A stretch of DNA of 64,000 nucleotides from Polaromonas sp047303325 (GTDB taxonomy: Bacteria > Pseudomonadota > Gammaproteobacteria > Burkholderiales > Burkholderiaceae_C). The notes beneath the pieces were generated by a model. That model was not told the origin of the DNA and did no database searches. It was given only the letters and a program-made list of their open reading frames with translations. Positions within the stretch are counted from its first letter, which is position 1, and each line of letters begins with the position of its first letter. The DNA lies in NCBI RefSeq assembly GCF_047303325.1, contig NZ_JBKBEX010000006.1:1-64000 (forward strand), read 5' to 3'. This document shows, piece after piece, positions 27,990-35,449 of this stretch. The position numbers and the translations under genes are program-made.

Positions 27990-29416
27990 AGACATATCCA
28001 TACGCCCGCTTGTTGGCGCTCGCCTTCTCGGCGGGGCTGGCCGTGCCGCTGCTGGCGGCCGATCCACCCGACGCCGGCAATGCGAAGTCCTATGCCATCC
28101 GCATTCCCGTCACGCCCGCCGACGCCCCGCTGCAGCGCCTGCTGTTGCCGGCCGAGGCGCTGGTGCGGCTGCAAAACGCGGGTTATGCCGACCTGCGAAT
28201 CTTCAACGCGGCCGGCCAGCCCGTGCCCATGGCGCTGGCCAGCGTGCCGACGCAGACCTCCACGCAGGAGCACAGCGTCAAGCTGCCCGCCTATCCCATC
28301 CTGGGCGCGGAGTCCGCCGCCGCGGCGGGGCTGGAGGGCCTGTCTCTGCGCATCGAGGAGCGCCAGGGCAAACGCGTGGTGCAACTGAACACCGGTGGCG
28401 GCACCACCACCGCCGCGGCCGGGCCGCAAAAAGTGCTGGGTGCGCTGATCGATGTACGCAAGTTCAGCGAGCCCGCGGCCGGCATGACGCTGGACGCCGA
28501 CCTGCCGGTGGGCCAGCCCGTCAGCTTCAACGTGCAGGCCAGCAAGGACCTCAAAAACTGGCGGCCGCTGGCGGACACCGTGCTCTACCGCGCCGATGCC
28601 TCGGCCTCCGCGGCCAGCCTGGGCGACACCCGCCTGGACCTGGCCATGGCAAACCTCAAGGACCACTATCTGCGCATCAGCTGGGGCGCCGCCGCTGTCA
28701 CGGTGCGCGGCGCCACGCTACTCACCTCCCAGAGCACCGCTGTGCGTCAGCGCGTCAGCGCGAGCATGGCCGCGCCCGTGCTCACCAACGCGCGTGAGCT
28801 GGTGTTTGCGCTGCCCTTTGCCACGCCGGTGGCCGCGCTCAAAATCACGCCGCAGGGCAGCAATGTGCTGGTGCCGATCCGTGTGCTGGGGCGCAACAAC
28901 CGCGAGCAGCCCTGGGCTTTGCTGGCCACCACGGTGGTCTACCGCCTGGGCACGGCCGGCAAGGAGCAGGCCAGCGGCCCGGTGGAAATCGGTGGCGCCT
29001 CGGTGCGCGAAGTGAAGATAGAAGCCGACGCCAAGACGCCGGGCTTTGCCGCCGCGCCCGAGATCAGCCTGCAGTTCGAGCCCGCGCAAGTTGTGTTCCT
29101 GGCCAGCGGCCAGGGTCCGTTCACGCTGGCCGCCGGGCTGGGCGGCCCGACCGGCACCGCAGGCGCTTTTCTGCCTATGGCCAGCCTGATCCCGAACTAC
29201 CAGCCCTCGCAGGAAAACACGCTGCCTCTCGCGCGGGCCGATGTGTCAAAGGCCGAGGCCTCCGGTAGCGTAGGCGGCCCGCTGGTGGCCGCCGCGCCGC
29301 CGGCCGACAGCCTGCCCACACGCAGCCTGGTGCTCTGGGGCATCCTGCTGCTGGGCGTGCTGGCCCTGGCCGGCATGGCCTGGGGCCTGCTCAAACAAAC
29401 CAAAAAGACCGCCTGA
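27986..29416 (+). CDS. DUF3999-family periplasmic protein
   Basis: A 476-residue protein with an N-terminal signal peptide (LLALAFSAGLAVPLLA) and a single C-terminal span (LVLWGILLLGVLALAGMAWGLL). The rest is a large beta-rich periplasmic part (about 30-440). This layout matches DUF3999. It is translationally coupled to the DUF2339 gene, so the two probably form an envelope complex. Function unknown. Confidence 0.85.
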   Translation: MKTYPYARLLALAFSAGLAVPLLAADPPDAGNAKSYAIRIPVTPADAPLQRLLLPAEALVRLQNAGYADLRIFNAAGQPVPMALASVPTQTSTQEHSVKLPAYPILGAESAAAAGLEGLSLRIEERQGKRVVQLNTGGGTTTAAAGPQKVLGALIDVRKFSEPAAGMTLDADLPVGQPVSFNVQASKDLKNWRPLADTVLYRADASASAASLGDTRLDLAMANLKDHYLRISWGAAAVTVRGATLLTSQSTAVRQRVSASMAAPVLTNARELVFALPFATPVAALKITPQGSNVLVPIRVLGRNNREQPWALLATTVVYRLGTAGKEQASGPVEIGGASVREVKIEADAKTPGFAAAPEISLQFEPAQVVFLASGQGPFTLAAGLGGPTGTAGAFLPMASLIPNYQPSQENTLPLARADVSKAEASGSVGGPLVAAAPPADSLPTRSLVLWGILLLGVLALAGMAWGLLKQTKKTA

Positions 29417-29434
29417 CCTGCCCGGACATACACG

Positions 29435-30091
29435 ATGAGCAACGACACCTTCCCCAAAGACATCTACACCGAACCCGAGGTCGACTCCGACACCCTCGCC
29501 AACCTGGGCCCGCTGCGCGCCATGGCCGGCATCTGGGAAGGCGCGCGCGGCGCCGACGTCAAACCCGTGGCCACCGGCACCAAAACCCAGGCTTATATCG
29601 AGCGTTATGAGCTGCATCCGATAGACGCTCAAACCAATGGCCCGCAGGCGCTGTACGGCCTGCGGTATCACACCTTCATCCACAAGCCCGGCTTTACCAA
29701 GACTTACCACGACCAGGTCGGCTACTGGCTGTGGGAGCCGGCCACCAGCACCATCTATCACACGCTCGCCATTCCGCGCGGCCAGGTGGCCATGGCCAGC
29801 GGCAAGGTGGCCGCCGATGCGACGCAGTTCGAGCTGGTTTCCGAGCGCGGCAGCCTGACGAACGGCATCGTCTCCAACCCCTTTATCGAACACGCTTTCA
29901 CCACGCTGGCCTGGCGCATTTCGGTCACGCTCAATGCCGACGGCAGCTGGTCCTACTTCCAGACCACGGTGCTGCAGATAGAAGGGCGCGACCAGCCCTT
30001 TGACCACACCGACCGCAACACCCTGGTCAAGGTCGGCGAGCCTGCGCTCAATCCAAAGGCGCTGGCGAAGCAGCAGGGCGGCAACGCCTAG
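29435..30091 (+). CDS. Nitrobindin-like heme-binding beta-barrel protein
   Basis: A 218-residue cytosolic protein. The GPLRAMAGIWEGARGAD start of the barrel corresponds to the nitrobindin/DUF1794 GxWxGxG strand. Later segments YELHPID, YHTFIHKPGFTKTYHDQVGYW and HTLAIPRGQ fit the lipocalin-like barrel family. Members bind heme or fatty acids. It is 18 bases after the DUF3999 gene and overlaps the convergent Lrp gene by 4 bases at the 3' end. Confidence 0.75.
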   Translation: MSNDTFPKDIYTEPEVDSDTLANLGPLRAMAGIWEGARGADVKPVATGTKTQAYIERYELHPIDAQTNGPQALYGLRYHTFIHKPGFTKTYHDQVGYWLWEPATSTIYHTLAIPRGQVAMASGKVAADATQFELVSERGSLTNGIVSNPFIEHAFTTLAWRISVTLNADGSWSYFQTTVLQIEGRDQPFDHTDRNTLVKVGEPALNPKALAKQQGGNA

Positions 30092-30573
30092 GGCGCAAGC
30101 AAAACGCGCGGCGCAAACTTGGCCCGCCGCGTGCTGAAAAAAGCCTTCACGTTGCGCACATTCGCATCGCTGGTGAACAGCCGCTGCGCCAGCGCCAGGT
30201 AGCGCGGCATGTCGGCCACATGCACCACCAGCATGAAGTCCGGCCCCGGCGACACGCGGTAGCACTGCTGCACCGCCTCGTCGAGCACCACACGCGCTTC
30301 AAAGGCCTCCTGCTGCTCGGCGCCTTGCCGCTCCAGCGTGATCTCCACGAGTGCCGTGAGCCCATGGCCCGTGATGGCTGCCAGTTTGTCGACATTGAGC
30401 AGTGCGACATCGCGCTCCACCAGCCCGGCATCACGCAGGCGCTTGACACGGCGCAAGCAGGTGGGCGGCGAGATATGGACCCGCTCGGCCAGCGCCTGGT
30501 TGCTCAGCGAGGCGTCGGTTTGCAAGCTGTCCAGCAGCTTGAGATCTGTTTCGTCGAGTGCTATTTGTTCCAT
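30088..30573 (-). CDS. Lrp/AsnC-family transcriptional regulator
   Basis: A 161-residue regulator. N-terminal helix-turn-helix (LDSLQTDASLSNQALAERVH, about 12-50) and a C-terminal amino-acid-sensing RAM domain (about 75-150; HVADMPRYLALAQRLF). It is divergent from glmS across a 135-base gap that holds a nested inverted repeat. It probably autoregulates there; an effect on glmS is possible but unproven. Confidence 0.9.
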   Translation of the reverse strand: MEQIALDETDLKLLDSLQTDASLSNQALAERVHISPPTCLRRVKRLRDAGLVERDVALLNVDKLAAITGHGLTALVEITLERQGAEQQEAFEARVVLDEAVQQCYRVSPGPDFMLVVHVADMPRYLALAQRLFTSDANVRNVKAFFSTRRAKFAPRVLLAP

Positions 30574-30586
30574 GATTAGACTTTAA

Positions 30587-30632
30587 ATGGAATTAAATTC
30601 AATTCATAAAGAATTATGAAATTAAATTCCAT
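30587..30632. promoter_or_regulatory. Nested inverted repeat, Lrp-type operator candidate
   Basis: Outer arms atggaatt (30587-30594) and aattccat (30625-30632) enclose inner arms ttcataa (30603-30609) and ttatgaa (30614-30620). The whole 46-bp AT-rich block starts 14 bases from the Lrp start and is 76 bases upstream of glmS. Two nested dyads of this kind suit a multimeric Lrp/AsnC protein. Confidence 0.55.
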
Positions 30633-30708
30633 AAATTCACAAAAATCAATCACATTGACAAATAACAAGCACGTAGCATCCACACATCGTTCTTCAGGAG
30701 ACCTCCCC

Positions 30709-32559
30709 ATGTGTGGCATTGTTGCTTCCGTTTCGACCCGAAATATCGTTCCCATCCTGGTGCAGGGTTTGCAGCGCCTCGAATACCGCGGTTATGACTC
30801 CTGCGGCGTCGCCGTCTATGCCGACGGCCTCAAGCGCGCGCGCAGCACCTCGCGCGTGGCTGAACTGCAGGAGCAAGTGAGCGCCGACAAACTCGAAGGC
30901 GGCACCGGCATTGCCCACACCCGCTGGGCCACCCACGGCGCGCCTGCCGTGCACAATGCGCACCCCCACTTCAGCCACGGCAGCGGCGCCGCATCGCAAA
31001 GCAAACCTGGCAAGGTCGCGCTGGTGCACAACGGCATCATCGAGAACTACGAAGATCTGCGCGAAGGACTGGAAGCCAAGGGCTATGTCTTCGTGAGCCA
31101 GACCGACACCGAAGTCATCGTCCACCTGATGGACAGCCTGTATGACGGCGACCTCTTCGAAGCCCTCAAGGCCACCGTCGCGCAGCTGCACGGCGCTTAC
31201 GCGATTGCCGCCTTCTGCAAGGACGAACCGCACCGCGTTGTCGGCGCGCGCGCAGGCTCGCCGCTGATCCTGGGCGTGGGCAAGGACAAGACCGAAAACT
31301 TCCTCGCCAGCGACGCCATGGCCCTGGCCGGCGTGACCGACCAGATCGTCTACCTCGAAGAGGGCGACATGGTCGACATCCAGCTCGGCAAGTACTGGAT
31401 CGTCGGCAAGGACGGCAAGCCCGCGCAGCGCGAGGTCAAGACCGTGCAGGCCCACAGCGGCGCCGCCGAGCTGGGCCCCTACCGCCACTACATGCAAAAA
31501 GAAATTTTTGAACAGCCGCGAGCGATTGCCGACACGCTGGAAGGCGTCGAAGGCATAGTGCCCGAACTCTTCGGCGACCAGGCCTTCCGCGTGTTCAAGG
31601 ACATCGACTCCGTCCTCATCCTGGCCTGCGGCACCAGCTACTACAGCGGTTGCGCCGCCAAGTACTGGCTTGAGTCGATTGCCGGCATCCCCACCCAGGT
31701 CGAAGTCGCCAGCGAATACCGCTACCGCACCTCGGTGCCCAACCCCAAAACCCTGGTCGTCACCATCACCCAGAGCGGCGAGACCGCCGACACCCTGGCC
31801 GCGCTGCGCCACGCGCAAAGCCTGGGCATGACGCAGACCCTCACCATCTGCAACGTCTCCACCTCGGCCATGGTGCGCGAATGCAAGCTCGCCTACATCA
31901 CGCGCGCCGGCGTCGAGATCGGCGTGGCCTCCACCAAAGCCTTCACCACCCAGCTCGCGGGCCTCTTCCTGCTCACGCTGGCCCTGGCCCAAAGCAAGGG
32001 CAAACTCAGCGACGAAGAAGAAGCCGGCCACCTCAAAGCCATGCGCCACCTGCCCGCCGCCCTGCAAGCCGTGCTGGCCCTGGAGCCGCAGGTCATCAGC
32101 TGGGCCGAAGACTTCGCCAAAATGGAAAACGCGCTCTTCCTGGGCCGCGGCCTGCACTACCCCATCGCCCTCGAAGGCGCGCTCAAGCTCAAGGAAATCA
32201 GCTACATCCACGCCGAGGCCTACCCGGCCGGTGAACTCAAACACGGCCCCCTGGCCCTGGTCACCAGCGCCATGCCCGTCGTCACCGTCGCGCCCAACGA
32301 CACCCTGCTCGAAAAGCTCAAAAGCAATATGCAGGAAGTCCGCGCCCGCGGCGGCGTCCTCTACGTCCTCGCCGACGCCGACAGTCACATCGAAAGCGGC
32401 GAAGGCCTGCACGTGATTCGCATGCCCGAACACTACGGCGCGCTGAGCCCCTTGCTGCATGTGGTGCCGCTGCAGTTGCTGGCGTATCACACCGCCGTGG
32501 CGCGCGGGACGGATGTGGACAAGCCTCGCAATCTTGCAAAGAGCGTGACCGTCGAATGA
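30709..32559 (+). CDS. glmS: Glutamine-fructose-6-phosphate aminotransferase (isomerising)
   Basis: A 616-residue enzyme that makes glucosamine-6-phosphate from fructose-6-phosphate and glutamine. The N-terminal Cys2 (MCGIVASVSTRN) is the glutaminase nucleophile after Met removal, with the RLEYRGYDSCG and HTRWATHG motifs. Two SIS domains follow (GTSYYSG; ITQSGETADT; EGALKLKEISYIHAEAYPAGE). The C-terminus PRNLAKSVTVE is the conserved tail whose coding DNA is the Tn7 target in many bacteria. The start at 30709 follows caggaga; an upstream in-frame ATG at 30616 is not conserved. The tail DNA is repeated at 32644. Confidence 0.97.
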   Translation: MCGIVASVSTRNIVPILVQGLQRLEYRGYDSCGVAVYADGLKRARSTSRVAELQEQVSADKLEGGTGIAHTRWATHGAPAVHNAHPHFSHGSGAASQSKPGKVALVHNGIIENYEDLREGLEAKGYVFVSQTDTEVIVHLMDSLYDGDLFEALKATVAQLHGAYAIAAFCKDEPHRVVGARAGSPLILGVGKDKTENFLASDAMALAGVTDQIVYLEEGDMVDIQLGKYWIVGKDGKPAQREVKTVQAHSGAAELGPYRHYMQKEIFEQPRAIADTLEGVEGIVPELFGDQAFRVFKDIDSVLILACGTSYYSGCAAKYWLESIAGIPTQVEVASEYRYRTSVPNPKTLVVTITQSGETADTLAALRHAQSLGMTQTLTICNVSTSAMVRECKLAYITRAGVEIGVASTKAFTTQLAGLFLLTLALAQSKGKLSDEEEAGHLKAMRHLPAALQAVLALEPQVISWAEDFAKMENALFLGRGLHYPIALEGALKLKEISYIHAEAYPAGELKHGPLALVTSAMPVVTVAPNDTLLEKLKSNMQEVRARGGVLYVLADADSHIESGEGLHVIRMPEHYGALSPLLHVVPLQLLAYHTAVARGTDVDKPRNLAKSVTVE

Positions 32560-32560
32560 C

Positions 32561-32595
32561 GGTTACGGTGCGCGCAAGCGCACTGCGAGGCTTGG
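32561..32595. repeat. Post-glmS hairpin and repeat unit
   Basis: Right after the glmS stop codon comes ggttacggtgcgcgcaagcgca (32561-32582), whose gtgcgc-gcaa-gcgcac forms a GNRA-loop hairpin. A near copy with two changes is at 45489-45510. The following gcactgcgaggcttgg (32580-32595) recurs at 33309-33324 with one change. These repeats mark both ends of the accessory block. Confidence 0.55.
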
Positions 32596-32643
32596 TGGAC
32601 GCTCACTTCGCGCAGCGAAGTTACGCGGCCACACAAGCCTCCC

Positions 32644-32679
32644 CCTCGCAATCTTGCAAAAAGCGTGACTGTCGAGTGA
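32644..32679 (+). repeat. Second copy of the glmS 3' end
   Basis: These 36 bases repeat the last 36 bases of glmS (32524-32559) exactly 120 bp downstream. They differ at three third-codon positions (aag/aaa, acc/act, gaa/gag). Both copies encode PRNLAKSVTVE and a TGA stop. Both are followed by a short hairpin; here it is gcgcta-ggcga-tagcgc. Synonymous-only change indicates the copy came from a functional glmS of a related genome rather than from a simple local duplication. Confidence 0.8.
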
Positions 32680-32735
32680 ATGTCGCGCTAGGCGATAGCG
32701 CACGCTTGGCTCCGTAGTCGAATACCAAAACCGAT

Positions 32736-33047
32736 ATGAATGAATTTCAATTTACCGATTCTTCCGCTGTGGCATGGCGCCCATCCACGTTTGCAGCCGG
32801 CGTGGAAGTCAAAGACCTCGGCTCCGCCAACGGCAGATCCATGCAGCTCGTCAGGTTTGCGCCGGGCACGGCGTTTCCCCTCCACACCCATACCGGTCCG
32901 GAATTCATATACCTGCTGGAGGGCGTCGCTTTCCAGGAGGGTCAGCAACTCAGTCCGGGTTGGGGTGCGGTCGCTGCGACCGGCAGCATCGACACAAACT
33001 TCTCCAGTCCCTCGGGCTGTGTATTTCTCACCGTGTACTCGGACTGA
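32736..33047 (+). CDS. Cupin-domain protein
   Basis: A 103-residue single-domain cupin. The metal-binding pattern is visible in RFAPGTAFPLHTHTGPEFIYLLEG, with His ligands in HTH and a Glu six residues later, and the second motif is degenerate. It resembles ChrR-type cupins. There is no clear ribosome binding site before the ATG. It sits between the duplicated glmS tail and an SDR remnant, so it may be a leftover of a lost cluster. Confidence 0.65.
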   Translation: MNEFQFTDSSAVAWRPSTFAAGVEVKDLGSANGRSMQLVRFAPGTAFPLHTHTGPEFIYLLEGVAFQEGQQLSPGWGAVAATGSIDTNFSSPSGCVFLTVYSD

Positions 33048-33154
33048 GTCGCGTCAGCCCCTTGCTGACCGGATTTGGACAAATAGGCGTGTTGAATGAA
33101 TTCCGCTGAAGTCTGCCCCGAGTTTTCCATCGAATCTTGACCCACACCCATTGT

Positions 33155-33247
33155 GAGCAGAAGGTGCCCACGATGTGGATAGCCTGCGTGGCAAGCCCGC
33201 TCGCCTCGGCGACCACTGGCGCCGCGTTGCGCGTGGACGGCGGCGTC
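33155..33247 (+). pseudogene. C-terminal fragment of a short-chain dehydrogenase (SDR)
   Basis: One reading frame gives VASPLASATTGAALRVDGGV, the characteristic C-terminal strand and loop of SDR oxidoreductases. About ten upstream residues (EQKVPTMWIA) also fit. No Rossmann motif GxxxGxG or YxxxK is present upstream, and the frame runs on past the usual end into unrelated sequence. The remnant lies next to a repeat (33309) also found after glmS, so the rest was probably deleted during rearrangement. Confidence 0.6.
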
Positions 33248-33308
33248 GGTACTGAAAAGGTGTGGCCCTTTGGAGGGATTTACCGACGGACTTTATTCCT
33301 CCCCATCA

Positions 33309-33361
33309 GCACTGCGAGGCCTGGGAGAGCACTCATATCGCGAAGCGATCCAAACCGCGGA
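33309..33361. repeat. Second copy of the post-glmS repeat
   Basis: The block gcactgcgaggcctgg (33309-33324) and the following ctca...tcgcg.agcga segment align with 32580-32630 downstream of glmS. The cupin gene and the SDR remnant lie between the two copies. The end abuts the stop codon of the NagR-type regulator gene. Confidence 0.5.
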
Positions 33362-34267
33362 TCAACGATCCGAATGCGTCTCGAAGACAAGCGATCTGAG
33401 CCACTGATTTGCCGGGTCCTTGTGGTACTTGGCGTGCCAAAAAAGATTGATGGCGATTTGCGGCAACTTGACGGGATGGTTGACGTATCTGAGATTGAAT
33501 GGCGTCGCCATTTTTTCCGCCAGACGCTCGGGAACTGTGGCTACCATGTCGGTGGATTGAAGAATATGGCCAATCGCCACGAAATGGGGAACCGTGAGGC
33601 GTATGCGTCTTTTTTGTGAACCGCTGTCCAGAATTTCGTCGACTTTCCCGTGTCCGGTTCCCGCGGATGCAATCACGAGTTGATCGCTGGCAAAAAAATC
33701 CGCCGGAGAAATCTTTCGCTTGTCCAGTGGATGGTTTTTGCGAAACACGCAAACGTATTGTTGAGAAAACAGGCGCTGCTGGAAGAATCCGGCCTTCAAT
33801 TGGGGTAACAGCCCGATCGCCAGGTCGACGTGCCCCGCCTCCATGGCATCTTTCAGGTTGACGGTGGTATTGCGCACCGTGCTGATGGAAACCCCGGGCG
33901 CCACTTTCTGGATCTTCTCCATCAAAAGAGGCAGGAAGTAGATTTCGCCGATGTCGGTCATCCCGACGGTAAAGCTGCGTTTGCTGCTGGCGGGGTCGAA
34001 TGAATTCTTGGCGTTGATCGCGCCGTGGATCATGCCCAGCGCATAGCCTATCGATTCGGCCAATTGGTCCGCAAAGGGCGTGGGCTGCATGCCGCTCGAC
34101 GTGCGCAGAAAAAGTTCATCCCCAAACAGCTTGCGCAGGCGCGCCAGGGCGTTGCTGACGGCGGGCTGTCCCAGGCCGAGGTTCTCCGCCACCTTGGAGA
34201 CTTTTCTTTCGGTCAGCAGCTGGTTAAAGATCACCAGCAGGTTCAGGTCAATGTCCTTGAGTTCCAT
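33362..34267 (-). CDS. nagR: NagR/NahR-type LysR regulator of salicylate genes
   Basis: A 301-residue LysR regulator. It follows the NahR/NagR pattern throughout: the start MELKDIDLNLLVIFNQLLTE, then AENLGLGQPAVSNALARLR, the central FTVGMTDIGEIYFLPLLME, VDLAIGLLPQLKAGFFQQRL and the late INLFWHAKYHKDPANQWLR. NahR and NagR activate their operons with salicylate as inducer. It diverges from the salicylate 5-hydroxylase/gentisate operon 152 bases away, which is the standard arrangement. Confidence 0.92.
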   Translation of the reverse strand: MELKDIDLNLLVIFNQLLTERKVSKVAENLGLGQPAVSNALARLRKLFGDELFLRTSSGMQPTPFADQLAESIGYALGMIHGAINAKNSFDPASSKRSFTVGMTDIGEIYFLPLLMEKIQKVAPGVSISTVRNTTVNLKDAMEAGHVDLAIGLLPQLKAGFFQQRLFSQQYVCVFRKNHPLDKRKISPADFFASDQLVIASAGTGHGKVDEILDSGSQKRRIRLTVPHFVAIGHILQSTDMVATVPERLAEKMATPFNLRYVNHPVKLPQIAINLFWHAKYHKDPANQWLRSLVFETHSDR

Positions 34268-34291
34268 CTGTGGCTCCCCGTGGTACTGAAT

Positions 34292-34306
34292 ATTGATTTA
34301 AATGAT
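34292..34306. promoter_or_regulatory. Candidate NagR binding site
   Basis: In the divergent region the 15-base attgatttaaatgat has the LysR form and is AT-rich. It lies 25 bases from the nagR start. A possible -35 (ttgact, 34329) with a weak -10 (gatcat, 34352) would put the promoter of the ferredoxin-reductase gene downstream of it. The site was assigned by eye. Confidence 0.35.
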
Positions 34307-34419
34307 ATAGAACATTAACGCCATTGTATTGACTGATTTTGGTGGGTCTTTGATCATGGCCTCATTGCAGCTGATGCCCCTGATTGCCGCTGCCCACGAG
34401 ACACACCAGATCAACCACG

Positions 34420-35403
34420 ATGGAAATTTTTGTCCGCCCTCTCCAGCGTACGCTGAGCGTTAGCGCAGGGGTGAATTTGCTCGACGCCCTGCGCGCCAAC
34501 GACGTGCCGGTGTCCTACAGCTGCATGGCCGGGCGTTGCGGTACCTGCCGCTGCAAGCTCGTCGAAGGGCAAGTGCTCGCCTCGGGCGGGGAAGCACAGC
34601 GGCCGGTGGCAGCTGGGGACCAGTACGTATTGGCCTGCCAGACCTTTCTGACGGAATCCTGCATTGTTGAGATCCCCGAGCCCGACGAGGTCGTCGTCCA
34701 TACGGCAAAAATCGTCAAGGCCACTGTCGTTGCGGTGGAGGACCAGACCCACGACATCAAACGCCTGCGGCTGAAACCGGCCAAGCCCATCGAGTTTTCG
34801 CCGGGGCAGTACGCCCAGCTTCAGTTCACGCCCGAGCACATCCGGCCTTATTCCATGGCGGGCTTGTGTGCCGACGGCGAGCTGGAGTTCCACGTGCGCC
34901 TGGTCGCCGAGGGCCGCGTCACAGGCTACATCGCCAATACGCTGAAGGTTGGCGACGCGGTGCGCGTCAGCGGTCCGCTGGGTTCGGCCTACCTGCGCCG
35001 CAAGCATGAAGGGCCGATGCTTTGCGTGGCCGGCGGCACAGGCCTGGCGCCGATTCTGTCCATCATCCGCGGCGTCATTGCCGAAGGCATGCGCAACAGC
35101 ATCCACCTGTATTTCGGCGTTCGCTCCGAACGCGACATCTATGGCCGCGAGTGGCTGGCAGAGCTTGAGCACCTGCATCCGCAACTGAAGGTGCACGTCG
35201 TGCTGGCGTCCGGCCAGGCGCCCGGCTGCCGTACCGGCCTGGTGACCGAAGCCATCGCCCAGGACTGGCAGGGCCTTGACGGCTTTCGCGCCTATCTCTG
35301 CGGTGCGCCCCCCATGGTGGAGGCCACCAGCCTGCTGGTGCGCCAGATGGGCGTGTTGCCCGAACAAATCTATGCCGACGCGTTTTATGCCAGCGGCACT
35401 TGA
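34420..35403 (+). CDS. nagAa: Ferredoxin reductase of salicylate 5-hydroxylase
   Basis: A 327-residue electron-transfer protein passing electrons from NAD(P)H to the Rieske ferredoxin. An N-terminal plant-type 2Fe-2S domain has Cys35, Cys40, Cys43 and Cys73 (YSCMAGRCGTCRC...LACQT). The FAD domain has RPYSMAG and the NAD domain has GGTGLAPILSI. The C-terminal YLCGAPPMVEA and IYADAFY complete the family pattern. It closely follows the NagAa layout. It is first in the operon; the start at 34420 was chosen as the beginning of the conserved domain. Confidence 0.92.
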   Translation: MEIFVRPLQRTLSVSAGVNLLDALRANDVPVSYSCMAGRCGTCRCKLVEGQVLASGGEAQRPVAAGDQYVLACQTFLTESCIVEIPEPDEVVVHTAKIVKATVVAVEDQTHDIKRLRLKPAKPIEFSPGQYAQLQFTPEHIRPYSMAGLCADGELEFHVRLVAEGRVTGYIANTLKVGDAVRVSGPLGSAYLRRKHEGPMLCVAGGTGLAPILSIIRGVIAEGMRNSIHLYFGVRSERDIYGREWLAELEHLHPQLKVHVVLASGQAPGCRTGLVTEAIAQDWQGLDGFRAYLCGAPPMVEATSLLVRQMGVLPEQIYADAFYASGT

Positions 35404-35406
35404 GCG

Positions 35407-35433
35407 ACCAGACCGACCAGACCGACCAGACCG
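35407..35433. repeat. Tandem repeat, three 9-bp units (accagaccg)
   Basis: Three exact copies lie in the 46-base gap between the ferredoxin reductase stop and the gentisate dioxygenase start. It is one of several short tandem repeats just upstream of starts in this window. Confidence 0.7.
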
Positions 35434-35449
35434 ATCAACAGGAACCCCC

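Noticed and set aside
30694..32490. 598-residue minus-strand frame
   Set aside because: It is antisense to glmS, which has all its catalytic motifs on the plus strand.
33137..33619. 160-residue frame as a complete gene
   Set aside because: Only the SDR C-terminal piece is meaningful; the rest runs antisense into nagR.
32560..34420. Intact Tn7-like element at the glmS end
   Set aside because: No transposition genes and no recognisable element ends were seen; only the doubled target tail remains.
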